64,000 nucleotides of DNA from Saksenaea vasiformis B4078 (taxonomy: Eukaryota > Mucoromycota > Mucoromycetes > Mucorales > Saksenaeaceae), in contig JNDT01001146.1 in the NCBI GenBank assembly GCA_000697055.1, positions 1-64,000 on the forward strand, read 5' to 3'. Under the pieces are notes generated by a model, which was not told the origin of the DNA, searched no databases, and saw nothing but the letters and a program-made list of their open reading frames with translations. A program made the position numbers and the translations under genes. Each line of letters opens with the position of its first letter. Positions within the stretch are counted from its first letter, which is position 1. Shown here one piece after another: positions 22,142 through 34,424 of this stretch.

Positions 22142-24848
22142 TCAGGTAGTGGATGACGTTGATATATTAGGATTGGGCGGACATTCTGCTTGTAATGTAG
22201 GTGCTGATTCAGAAGATGAAATTGCTCCTAGTTGAGGAATAACGATTTGATGTTCCGCTGACGACGACGACGACGACGATGATGATGATGATGATAATGA
22301 TGTTGTTGATGATGTCGATGATGCTGACGGTACTGATGATACTGATGGTACTGACGGTGCTGCTGGTGGTGGCGGTGGTGGTGGTGGTTGTAGTATCGGT
22401 GCTCGCGGAAGCATAGGGTATAATGACGGCATGGACATATCCGCGGGCCTGAAAGTACCCATTAATGGTGGCGCTGCTGTAAGTCCATTAACACTGGTAG
22501 CAAACCAAGCATTGGGTGGAGGTAATGTTGGGTTGAGTATATGGTTGTTTGTAGTAGTAGTAGTTGTTGTTGTTGTCGCAGAATGATTAATCGGTGGATA
22601 AGGATAAATAGGTGGAGGAGGAAGAGAAGAGGGAGGAGGAGGAGGACGAGAAGGAGGGTTCGCGGCAACTGTTGATTTATGTACACCATTTGCAGCAGCA
22701 GCTGTTGTAGTAGCAGTAGTAGTAGTAGATGTTCCCTCTTCAGTCCGCTTCACATCATCATCTTCAGTAGAATGAGAAGGATGGTTATCATCAGTTTTTG
22801 GCGCATCTTCGCTGTCACTGTCCAAAGTCAGATCGATCACTGCACCATTCCTCTTCTCTGGTGGTTTCTCGGGTTCCGCTGTTTCGCGTTTCTGGATCTT
22901 CAATGGCGGTTCCTGTGCCTCCTTCATGTACGTCTGCTGTTGTTGTTCTTTTGGTTTTGCATCCCCCTCCTTACCATCGGCATGATTATTATCATTATTA
23001 TTATCATCGTCATCAGAATCGTCGATAATCAATATGTCTTTTTCTGATTCTTCTGTCTTGATGTCACTGTATGTTCGTTTGCCTGGTGTGCGCCCGCCAG
23101 AAGGAGTTGAAGAAGAAGTCTCGTCAATCTGTCGAATTTGACCGTCTGGTTCAATCCGGATACTCTCTACATCGTCACGAGTCTGCGCTAATAGATCAGC
23201 AAAGTAACCGTCTACAATCAATTCGCTGAATTTGATATGGCGAAAACACACAGGACAAGACCATGTGGGTGTCTGCTCATTCATCGACAAAAAAGAAGCT
23301 GCATCAAAGCATTGCAAATGCTGACAAAAAGAGGATCGACATGGCGTAGTAATACGAACAAACGATAACTAGACAGTTCATTTAGAAAAAAAATATTATT
23401 ATTTTTTTTTGGCACAGACGAAGGACTTACTGGACATTTTGTTGAAACGGTTTCGGATTCCATCACAATATCCGCATCTTGATTCCGTTCTTTTACTACC
23501 CCCCAAAAAAAGGATCACGTTAGATGTTTATGACTACCAAACAAACCCTCCTCTCCGCAATTCTTACGTACATTTCTCTAGTACTGTCTCTTTTGGTAAG
23601 CGCATTGAATTCAAGAGTTGATCGACAAGCGTTTCCATTGGTTGATGTTTTACTATCCCAATCTCTGCAACATAGGACTAGAGTAAAAAAAAAAAAAAAA
23701 AGAGGAAGAAAAGTCTTTAGATTATGTTAGCGAACAACACATCTATTTTTCTCTACCTTTGATGTATTTGCATAGACCAACTCGATGTTATTGAGCAGAT
23801 TCACATGACACATGGAAGTCAAGTCTGGAGGTGTAACCGTGCCAGGCTTATTTCTTAGTCCACGCAAAGCCTTGTCATTTGAGATAAGTTACTAACACAA
23901 CGGATCAAGAAAACTTACTGTTCCTGCTATCGTCTTGTCATTCACTTTTAGTTCACATATGGTTGGGAACTCCATCTCTAATTCATTCTCTTCGGCGGGT
24001 TCCCGAGGGCCGGCGTAGGCTGCACAAAAGAAACGGACCTGATAAGAAGGTCGTTTGTCGGAACCTGCTGGCTGATTAAGAAGCGCCTTTTGTGTCTCGT
24101 TAAACGTGATTCTAAATTTCGTTGCTTTTCGAGCACTGAGGGAAGCTAAGTAAAAAAAATGATTCCGTTTTTTTTTTTTTTTTGTTAGCATGGTGTCATT
24201 ATTATTGTCCTTTCGCTACACATACGTGCACAAATCGCTGCTGAGGCTATCCGTTCGACTACCGTATAAAATGGACTGGGCTTGAACCTTACATCAGCAA
24301 ACGCTGGTCGTCGTGCAACGGAATGTGATGTAGTGTTGTTGTTTCGTGGTGTCGTTGGCCCGCGCGATACCGCTGTTAATCGAACGCCTCTTGGTGCTGC
24401 TCCGATCTGTCTTGCTTGTTCTTGCGAAAGATGACGTACACAATAGACGCGACCCCGATAACACTTCCAGGCTTGACTAAAAATCATGTCATGTTAGTCT
24501 CGGTCGAGAGTCGGAGATATTCACCTTCCATATTGTTCGTTCATGCATTGAACAATGTTTTCCACCACATCGTATTTCTCTCTGTTAAGAAAATAGCGGA
24601 TACAGGTCGAAATATTTGCTGCATGGTCGTTCTTGTTGCCTGAGAGACGTAATGCCATGTAATTTCGTTGGTTGATTTCTCGTACGATCTCTTTTAGGGA
24701 GACAAGCTTCAACGTCATTAACGAGTTGTGTAATAGGGTGTCCTGTAAGATAGAAAGGGATTAGTCATGAGGCATGGCAGCTTCTTTTTTTTGTGTATCC
24801 AACACATACAGTCCCAGCGGGATGGGTATTGAGCCAATCTTGCGACAT
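22142..24848 (-). CDS. Siz/PIAS-family SUMO E3 ligase
   Basis: Eight exons (24848-24810, 24742-24525, 24476-24226, 24145-23919, 23870-23757, 23677-23572, 23495-23431, 23368-22142) give 748 residues. The order is an N-terminal SAP-like helix pair (LVSLKEIVREINQRNYMALR), a PINIT domain (RFKPSPFYTVVERIA...YQVRFFCAAYAG...FPTICELKVNDK) and an SP-RING. The SP-RING spans an exon join: TKCPLSFVRITTPCRSSFC then QHLQCFDAASFL...WSCPVC. Behind it are two SUMO-interaction-like motifs, DILIIDDSD and AVIDLTLDSD. A long Pro/Ser/Thr tail follows. Such ligases transfer SUMO from Ubc9 to nuclear substrates, for example septins, PCNA or chromatin proteins in yeast. All SP-RING zinc ligands expected for the family appear present. 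Confidence 0.93.
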
Positions 24849-26640
24849 GAGACCCTAAAGCAAAAACCAATGATTTAGTTTTAAGAACAAAATCCAGCAG
24901 AAGAAGTTCAGCCGCTGCTGTTTCCCGAAGATAACCTGAATGACTTTTTGAGATCCTTTTGATCTCGATAAGATAGACAGTCCTTAGGATAAACTATATA
25001 CACACACGTTTTCTCTCTCTTTTCCCGCTTGACACTTCCTTTTTTTTTTTTACCACCGACCAAAACTCCCATTTTTTCTTTCTTTCTCTTTCTTTGAGTT
25101 TCTCTCACAAAAAAAAAAAAAAACAAGCACCAGCTACTCCTACTGCACACTTACCGTTTAGTAGAGGCTGGCACAAACGCTTCCAGCGTTAAAAGGGGGC
25201 GGAAGTTGTGGAGATTAAAGACACACATAGGGTGGCTGATGATGACGTGACGTTTAAAGTTCTGAAGTTCTCATGATGCCGAGCGGAGGAGGGAACGTTA
25301 GACTTCTGTGCAGCAGCGGGAAGAAGAACTTATCCAACTGCATATGTCCAAATAAAATAGAAGCATGAAAGAAAAAAATCCGAGTTTGGGAAGGGAAAAA
25401 GAAAAATAGAAAAAGCTACTGTCCCCGTACAACGGATGAAGAACACAGCGTAGTTCTATAGTTAATGAAATTGTACGTAACAGGCTCACTCCACAGACAA
25501 ATGAAGGATGCATGATATTACAAACTTGACTTGGTCCTGAAAAAATAGTCATTTAAACTCGTCAGAGAGTTTACGCACCCCATTTTTTATGTTATTCTGA
25601 ATAAAATATTGCATCTCTAAAGAGCTCTGACCTATACTATTTAATACATATCTTGCTGTAAACAATTAATGTCTATAGAAAGAGAGGAAAAGCAACTGAA
25701 TTCTCATGCAAATGAAGGGAAAATGATTGTTTGGGGGTGGAATAGATAGAGAACCTACAAGCGCGCTTTAAAATGAGGAAAAGCCCAAAGGGGACGGGTT
25801 TGACTTGAAAAATCACCGCTCTTTGCTTCAGTATTGACCCGAGAAACTTTTTTCCTAAAAAATTTACTAATGAATGGAGTCCGAATGCGGTGAATGCAAA
25901 ATATGATGCTTCTTTGGAAAATACGAAAACGCGACCTTTGGACGAGGATTGGCTGCCGGGCATCTTTCACTTTCCATAGCGGGACGACAGGTTTGGTGTA
26001 CGCTCGTAAACCGCCGTCAAATACCATATGCACAGCGAAGCCTAAATAATACAATTTTTGCGTTGACTGCTGCGGCGAGTTGTGAACGTTGACAATGGCG
26101 GCCATATCACGAAAAAAGAAAAACAACCGTTACGGAAATCATACGAAACATATATTCCTGTAATACCTCTCTAATAATTAAGCAAAATGCACAGGAGTTG
26201 GAGATAGTCTAGTTTGATTACATACTGAGAGACAATTAGATGTTTACTGGCGGTAGGTTCGTTAGCTGAATAAAATGTCTGGAACTATCCGTAAAAAAGT
26301 GCTGAACGATTTGCTTCGGTAGACCAGTAGAAACAATAGCTTATGTAACGAATAGCCAATTCAATCTACTTATATCCTCGGTTATGTTATCAACTTCTAT
26401 CCTCATCATAGACTACAATTATAACGCCACTGCCACTGTATACTGAATTTTTGACAGGCTCCTACCATGATGACAACTATTGAAGAATCATGGAGGTACG
26501 GCCTGTGGAGTTTATTGTAAATCAAGAGAGAGTAATTGAAGTACTGCCATGAGAGGCTGAATCCATATGAAACGTTGGAGACACAGACGAAATATAGTTA
26601 TCATTATTATGAAATTGCCCATGGGGACTCGTCTTGCGTG
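24849..26640. other. Intergenic, 1.8 kb
   Basis: It contains simple T-rich and purine-rich tracts near 24.9-25.2 kb, then mixed sequence. A minus-strand frame at about 26126-25755 is open for 123 codons but resembles nothing I know. No element or RNA gene is recognised. Confidence 0.4.
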
Positions 26641-29546
26641 TCAGTACACCATTTTACGTTTCTTTGCGTTATGTTCGCTATCACCATTCTCTATCTTCTC
26701 CTTTATGCCCTTTAATGTATCTAGAGCACCCATATGAGTTTTCGGGAAGAGATCATAGATGTTGGAGCTGTCAATCCGGATCGAAATCTGCTGGAGATCG
26801 TTTCTAGTTTGTTCCGCAAGAAGTGGTTGGTTACTTCTGAAGGGTTGCCATGGAGATTCTGAGGAAACTTTCAACTGTTCTGCGTAAGCAATGACAACTG
26901 CCATGTATCTTTTAGGGTTCACTGTACAGAATTCCGGGAGCGAAATGTCGTTAAGATAATTTTGAATTGCATCATCCTTGACTGTATCGAAGCCAGATCG
27001 AGTATGGGAGCTAGATCGAGCTTTCACATTATCCACCTTACACTGCATCTTTAACTGAATGAACACAGGGCAATAGCCTTCGTTGTCGAAACGTAGAACA
27101 AAGACGATATCAGGTCCTGATGGACTATCCGGAAGATGGTAAAAGTATGGAACAGGCTTGCCATCTTTGAGCGAACCATAGTTGACGTGGGCTGCTAGGA
27201 ACTCCTCCAACGACATGGTTTCTTTGTCAGCGGCAACAGATAGCGAAGTACCTTCTCCAGAAATTCTAGCCCTATGGTCCAGGAGACCATCGCAAATAGT
27301 TGAGTCCGTGACCAGAGCCGTTTCCGAGAGAATTTTGTCATCGAAAATATAGACCAAGCTAGGTAGCACCGTCTCCTCCCAGGTGTGTCCATGCATAGGA
27401 TCATTTGATACAGTGCTCCACAGGTTACTGATTTCACTGTAGAACCTTGGGTCATCATGCTCAAAGTAGTTCACAACGGCTGACAATACAAATGGTTCTT
27501 CTAGGAATATTCTCGTCTCATCTTCGATCTCCCATACTTCTCCTTTGACTCCCAATCCATATCGTTTCTCTACGACTGTTCCCGTCTCATCTTCGATATC
27601 TTGTATTCGTCCAACGGAAGCTTCAACAAGGACCGCGTTCTCCTGATTGACAAACAAGGATTTCCCACACAAATAATATGTTAACACGAATAACTGAAGG
27701 ATAGTCCTGATATCTTTGTGCTTTGCGCAGCGTCTCTTGTTGTTGTTGTTGATCTTTTTTACTATTTGCGCTATATCATATGTAATATTTCCGCACACAC
27801 GGTAACTGGAACAGGATGTCAGTCTTTCCTCAACAGCTTTGATCTCCGATACCCAGTTGCTAGACTGTTGGGAGATGATCATGCACTCAATAGCAGAAAC
27901 AATGGGTCGAAACCTTCCGCGAAGGCTGGCAAAGAGTACTGGTACTGATTCCTCGGGAACGAGTGAGTCAAACAAAATCTTCGCTTGCTCGTCCGCCAGC
28001 GACTGACGCACATTGTTCCTGTATCTCCGGATATGTTCTAAGGACTTCCAGCCTGGAAACTTGGTATAGATGTTAGCAGCTGGAGCATCGTCATCCTGCA
28101 GCTTTAAGTCGCGGATACTAAGACCAGTCCCACAAGGTACGACGCAAAGTTTTCTGGCGGCGAAATAAGCTCCGCGAGCGACTTCATACATCCCATCGAC
28201 GATCGGGAAAAGGAGTGGCAGTGTTTTTTTCGATGATCGTTTCGAAGGGAAAGTACCATATCTGTTTTCACCCAGGTTTTGTGCCTCATCAATGATGAAT
28301 AAAAACTTCTCAGAAAACTCATAAGTGAACTCTCCAGTGCTCTTATTAAGTTGTCCCTGGAGCTCTGAAAACCGCTCCTCGACCATGCTCTTCACGTACT
28401 CAATACTGAGTCGGTATTTTTTGATCTCGTCAATAATCAATGTAAAGAGTGTCACAAAAATATCGGCAACCCCCATCGAACGATAACTTACTTGCAACAG
28501 CATCCACTGCTTGCAAGTAAATTCACAGGAGTTGCGTTTCGAGATCTTTAGACAACGCTCCAGGATAATGATGTGCGAGAGAACAAGGATCAATGTCATC
28601 ATGTAGACACGTTCATTGCCCTTTTCATCGTGAACTTTGTACTCACCCGCCTTTAGGATCATTTCCATCATGCTAGACAGATCTTGTGCACCCCAGTCGG
28701 TAGTGCCTGCATTGAAATAGAATCCCCAACGCTTACAAAGCATCTCAATTGCCGTCCTCGTCTTTCCACATCCAGCAACGCCAAATAATGCCAATAGGGA
28801 TTGATCTGGTTTATCAACCGCTTTAAGAACTTTATCGGCAGTACTAGGAGGATTCTCTGCCTCTGAAGATTCTGGTAAATTCAGGAACAATAACGTCGGT
28901 CGGCCTCCTTCCTCTCCAGCGCGCGAACGCATAGAGGGCAGCCCCTTCAGTATACTTCCTTCCGTGGGGACTTTTGCTTCGCGTTTCACAAATTCGACAA
29001 GGCTCATGTGAAATTCCGAGGTGGCTGCAAAAATACTGCATTCAATTTTCTCAATCAGCCTCTGCCATTTACCAGCTGCTCAAATGTCAATAGATATGTC
29101 AATATGTAGGAGGTAACATTTTTACTGCCAGCAGCAAATAATGTTTGGTGGTCTGTGCACTTACAAGTAAGGTAAGGTGCAGGAAATGAATCTGTACCCG
29201 AAGCGGGAAATAGCTGCAAAGCATCGCTTGGTGAAGGCGGTTGGACAATAATGTGGATAGTTTCTTCTGGGGGCTTTTGCGGAAACAAATCTGAAAGGTA
29301 TTCTGTAGGAGACAGCTTTGTCTTCTTCGTTGTGGTACAGAGCATGACAGAATCTTTGTCTTCATCGTCGATTGGAATTGACACGCCCCAGAGCATGAAC
29401 CTGTCCGCAGCGATGTCGCCGATTGTATGTATGTGGTTGTCCTTGATCAAATCTTTGAGATCGCTAATAGTGTCCATTGGATCGATCTTAATAGGTATTG
29501 TTTTATCGCCTGGTTCACCGTCAAGGACGTACAATAGCTTCATCAT
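26641..29546 (-). CDS. Crinkler (CRN) protein with P-loop NTPase and nuclease-like C-terminus
   Basis: Two exons (29546-29165 and 29075-26641) give 938 residues. Residues 1-100 are the ubiquitin-like Crinkler N-terminal domain (YVLDGEPGDKTIPIKIDP...SDLKDLIKD...DRFMLWGVSIPID). A P-loop NTPase follows, with Walker A GVAGCGKT and Walker B FLFIIDEAQN. Near residue 790 the stretch GPDIVFVLRFD...PVFIQLK has the spacing of a restriction-endonuclease-like D...(E/Q)xK core; that reading is inference. CRN proteins are eukaryotic effector-like proteins, known from oomycetes and many fungi, thought to act in nuclei of competing cells or in self/non-self conflict. No signal peptide is evident. The start was set at the double Met directly before the CRN domain; an upstream ATG-like extension to 29594 is possible. 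Confidence 0.85.
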
Positions 29547-30426
29547 AGCGTTGTGGGTGCAGGAATGAAGCGAGTGAACATGCGAGAGAGGCAAGCAATG
29601 TGAGGATACATTTTGAAGGCCGAAACTCTATTTCGGATGAAAAGAAGTCCTACTTAGCCCAGTGTAATCCATGCCAAATAAATTAGGTAAATCAGGTTCA
29701 GCAAGTAGTGATATTGACATGATGACATTGTTCTTCTTCTCATCTTCATTACTGCTTTGCTACAGTCATTAATCTAACATAATACCGATGAAAAATCGAA
29801 GAAAAGTTCTAACCTTCGAGCAAGGCATTTTGCTAAATAGCACATGCAGTCTTTGACTGACCAAACTTTGCTATCCTTTCTGCCAGCCCTTACCAAAACC
29901 GCAGAAAGAGCAGACAATGCCTCATCATCGTCATCTAGAAATATTCCAGATCCTGCGGAGGTTCCTACGTGACATATGCTTGAATTCTTTCTTTTTTTTT
30001 AAAAAAAATGAATGGTGCTATTCTATACCGATACCGAGAATCTTTTACTCCAGGTCACTTAGGAGCCATACCTTGCACAACCACGCACCCACCGAAACTA
30101 CCCTAAACCTTATTGATCTCCGGGCCGGGAATTTGGTATGGCTCCTAAGAAAAAGATTTACTCTTGAGGGAGATGGAGTGCCCGTTGGTATTTCCCGCGG
30201 AAGAGTGGACGCTTAAGCTCTAAATAACGTCATGGTATTCAATAGACAAGATATCAGACCATACAGTGGGGGACAAGTCTTAAGTTCAAATGAATCAGTC
30301 GTATGGATTCGCCGCTGAAAAGTCTCTAATCGGCCCATGTCATCGGTCCCTTTAACCTTTTTTCCAGCTCCGCACGCATAAGCGGTGTTCTCGAAAGAGA
30401 TATCGACTTCCTTACATTCTCGCGAG
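29547..30426. other. Divergent intergenic region with an inverted repeat
   Basis: It separates the Crinkler from END3. It holds a 15-bp inverted repeat, cttaggagccatacc at 30058-30072 and its complement at 30135-30149, which could form a stem with a loop of about 62 nt. No protein-coding frame is convincing. Confidence 0.45.
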
Positions 30427-31979
30427 ATGAGCGCTATTACCGCTGCTGAACGTCAAAAGTACGCTGAAATTTTCCAAGCTCGAGGACAGATCAATGGCTA
30501 CATGGCTGGTACTGCACTAGTATAACGTAATGTTCTTCTTCTTACACAACGAAAAAAGGGTCGACAGCGAGGGATGTCCTCCTCAGTTCCAACTTACCAC
30601 CCAATCGACTCGAACGCATCTGGTACATTGCATAGAAATCTGCAGCATTCATTTAAACATGCTGAGATAGGGATCTCTCAGATATCGACAAAGATGGCAG
30701 CCTTGATTTCGAAGAATTCTGTATCGCCATGCATCTCACGTTCGACTGCATCAATGGCGTCGATACGCCAACAAGTCTTCCGCCAACGCTCATCCCTTCT
30801 ACAAAGGCGCATCTTGTCGTGCCACAAACGACAGGTCTGTACCCTCAAGCAACGGGTTATGGAACGCTACAGCCGCAACCAACAGGTGTGATGCCTCAGG
30901 CGACGGGCTATTCACCTTACCAACAATCCTATCCAGCGTCACCTCAAGTACCACAATATACAGGAGTGACACACACATCGCCAGCACCAGTCGAATTTAC
31001 GTGGGACATGACACCTCAGGATATGCAGACATATCAGAGCATCTACACGAAATATTCAAACGACACCGGCAAAGTAAAGTGTAAGTGGCGAATTTCCCTA
31101 GGGAAGCTGTTAATGAACAGTCTCTTTAGTTGGTCAGATGGAAGATTTTTATGCGACACTTGGCTTATCGCGCAATGAGCTCTCGAATGCATGGTAATGC
31201 GCAGTTGGCTCTGAGTTGCGAGGTGCTAACCGAATGGATGGGCAGGGCCCTTGTAGATGTCAACCACACGCAAGCACTAACACAAGATCAGTGCATTACT
31301 TTCTTCCATGTTTTGAATCAACGCACGCGCGGCGCGCCCTTACCGCGGGAGCTGCCTCCTGATCTCCATGCTGCGTTTGCTGGTGAATATGCTGCTGATT
31401 TGGGAGAGCGCCCTGGCGCAGGTACCGGTGCTCGTAAAGGCAACAGTACATCGATGTCCAAGAGTGCCCAGCTGGCAGACAGCTATGTGAATAGGTTAGG
31501 AGCAGCCAGCACCTCATTAAGTTCCAAAGGTAAAAAAGTGAATTTTTCCTTAAAAAAAGTTTTGGTCAAACTAAATCCGAAAGCTAGGGTCATCCGTAAA
31601 AGGGAATAAGTATGACGAAGAGGATATGTTAAAACGTGAACTTGCGGAATTGAAAGATCGGGTCAAGGAAGCCGAGACACGTGCGGCTACCTTTAAAGAA
31701 GAAGAAGCCTCATTCGATAACTTTGCATCACGTCCGCTGAGAGATCAATTTCAAGCCCTGTATGATTACAAGCTCCGGCAGCTTACGGACCAGGCGGATA
31801 TAGAAGACAAAGTACGAAAACAGGAACGAGATATCGAGGCGGCCCGTGATGCCATACGCCGTCTCAATCGTATTGTAGACGACGTAAGAGACAAGAAACG
31901 TGAATTAGAGACTTTACTGGATGAACGACGATTGGAAGTGCAAAAGACGTTTCGCTTGTTGAGCGAGGAAACGGCCTAG
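30427..31979 (+). CDS. END3: END3, EH-domain endocytosis protein
   Basis: Six exons (30427-30508, 30559-30622, 30671-31080, 31130-31193, 31246-31529, 31588-31979) give 431 residues. The first EH domain contains a canonical EF-hand loop, [17 protein letters not shown], followed by the family segment [14 protein letters not shown] second, degenerate EH region ([20 protein letters not shown] ... [20 protein letters not shown]) and the [19 protein letters not shown] segment match End3 rather than Pan1. A coiled coil of about 110 residues closes the protein. Between the EH regions are repeated LxxQxTG-like motifs ([21 protein letters not shown]), which in yeast are Prk1/Ark1 kinase sites in Pan1, Sla1 and Scd5. 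End3 works with Pan1 and Sla1 in actin-driven endocytosis. Confidence 0.9.
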
Positions 31980-34424
31980 ACTGCCCTTTTTTTACTATGA
32001 ATGGTTGTATTGACAATAAGGATCTATTTGTTTCTCGTGGACTACCCATCACTGTTATTTATGCATTACATGCTTTTTTTGACACTTAACCATGGATAAA
32101 TGAATTTTGTGTGTGTGTGTGTGTGTAAACTGTTTAGAATGCATCATGGGGTAACCAATGCGTATTTAAGCAATTCACCCTTAGCAAACGCAGTATTCAA
32201 AACATAGCGTTCTTACTCTACAACGTGGAATTGTAGCAAAGAAAAAAGGGAAGGAAGAAAGGGCTAGCCCATCCTACAGTTTTCAAAATGTTATATTTTC
32301 ATGTTTGAAAGATCATCGTGTTGCTTATGAATGGATTACTATACAAACGTGGTAAACATTCGAGTTCGTTATGCTAATGTAACAACCCTAGATAAAACGT
32401 GAACTAGGTTCATTCGCAACGGCAGCTCGGTGAGCCATACATTTTCTACGCCATATTTAGACATTAGAAAACATCGTCTGCTGCAGCATCGTGTTGTATG
32501 GATAACCCAAACTTGTCCCAGAAGACTGCTGTACATAGCTGCGTCGGAGATATGGCCAAGTCATCCACATGGAAGGAAATGACGGTATGATTAATACTAG
32601 TGCATTGTTTGTTCTCCTTACTGGCTACCAGAGAATATATCCATTTGATTCTAGGCCATCCACATTGGCAGGGAGTAGTCTTTGGTACATTCGTAGCTAA
32701 AGTTGTTCCGGGATTTTTGCAAGCACGGCAGATGGACAACGATCCCCTCACGGAGTGCATTGGACTCCCTGTTCCCCTCGTCTTTGCTACATGAAAAAGT
32801 CGACTTGCACACATAGAGTACTGAGTATTATTTCAGGAAGAAATTCAGAATCGATTGATGTCATTGTGTCCCTGCTCAAGCTTTGTTGCTCCCTTTTCGC
32901 ACAGACTTTCTTAGTACGCTGTCGATCGCACTCGTCTGAGGAATCAAAGGCAAGCAAGAAAAAGACACTTATTTTATTCCAATGGGGTCCGTTTTTACAG
33001 GCGCTTCTTTTGCGTCATACCAACCTGGTAAGGCTGTTATTTATGTTTGTTTCTTGCAGAACATAGATCCTAGCATCACGCAGGGCTGGCGTTGTCATTG
33101 GTAAGGTGTCGGATGTTGATAGCGCTGCGGAGATCGAAAAGGGGTTAAGGTTGCACAGACCTTGCCGGGACAGATCGAAACGCTGGTTTGTTCTCGAACA
33201 GGGAAAAAAAAAAAAAAAAAGAAAAATTGGACGAGACATTTCGCACAAAACTCTTTTTTGGTGTCCCTTAACGCGTCAGGTTCAACTTACTTGACCTTAT
33301 CTTATAGTGTTATTTTGCATTTTGAATGGATAGATGGCAATCCAGTAATTCGGCAACCACAAGGCTTTAGGTTCTCCCTTTTCCGATTGACACAGACCAG
33401 TACGTGCTATAAAAAACCTTCTCATAAAAAAAAAGGTTCTATAGTGATTACACATGTCCATTTCCTTAGTTTTAGTATAGCACCCACCAATCCAGTACCT
33501 CGGACAAAAAAAGCGCAAAGGTTTCAATTTCGGTGCTCGGTTTCGGATTGGTTCAAATTATGATACCGCTACCTGGCCGCAGTTTGTACCTACTCCTTGA
33601 TCGTGCATCTGCGTCTTGGCTTCTAGAGAGGCGATTTCTAATTAAATGAATAAAATTCCATAGAACCAATTCATAGCATTTCTAATTTGCAGTAGTTGGT
33701 ATTAGATATTATTGAATTGCAACGGGATACAAAAAAAAAGACGAGGAAAGAAATCCAGGAGAGAATCGGTGGGAGAGAACCTATTGTTTGAGCTGCCGGT
33801 TGTGCTACCGCCGAGACACAAAAAGAGCATCATGAAAGGATGGCGCATTTACCTAAACAGGTGATTCGCGCCCGTTATTTCTATTATTAAAGGTAAGTCC
33901 TGTCAATTATAGCACTTCGAAGCGACACGACGATTGTCACGCAAGTAAGATTTTCCAGGTAATGTTCTTTTCTTTTTTTTTTTTCCTTTTTCCTTTCAAT
34001 CACTAGGAGGAGTTGGCTTTTTTTGTGTTCTATTATATTCTTGACCAACTGAGGATATATTCGTGAACCCCTTCGCCATCTCTTTCTTTCTTTGGGTTGA
34101 CAAGATCACACGTGAGATCATTCGCGCTCTGCTGAGAAAAGGAAAAAAGAAAAATAAACCAGGGACGCGCTACCGTTCTGGGAAAGCTCCGACCCTTTGT
34201 ATAACCTTTTTGTAACCCCGGGCAAACAGGCGGTAAATCCCGCTTTTCAATCATACAAGTGAAGACGGGAAAGGGGCACACGAACTATATTTAAATACGA
34301 GATCTTCGACCATTTTCATTCTCCTCACATAAACCTCTTTTTCTTCCCTTTCCTCTCTCCACCTCACCCACCTTCTTCAATTTTTTTTATCTTACCCTCC
34401 TTTTCGTCTCTTTTCTTATAGAAT
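31980..34424. other. Intergenic, 2.4 kb
   Basis: A (GT)n run lies near 32110-32126. Around 32560-32790 short open pieces exist on both strands (plus: REYIHLILGHPHWQGVVFGT; minus: 32814-32464), but neither could be assigned or joined into a gene. The last few hundred bases are pyrimidine-rich, typical of a highly expressed promoter and 5' UTR in front of CotH. Confidence 0.4.

Noticed and set aside
25755..26126. Minus-strand frame of 123 codons
   Set aside because: No domain, no promoter or intron support; it lies in a long gene-free region.
32464..32814. Overlapping open frames on both strands, one with a faint PAP2-phosphatase look
   Set aside because: Catalytic motif order could not be matched and no further exons were found.
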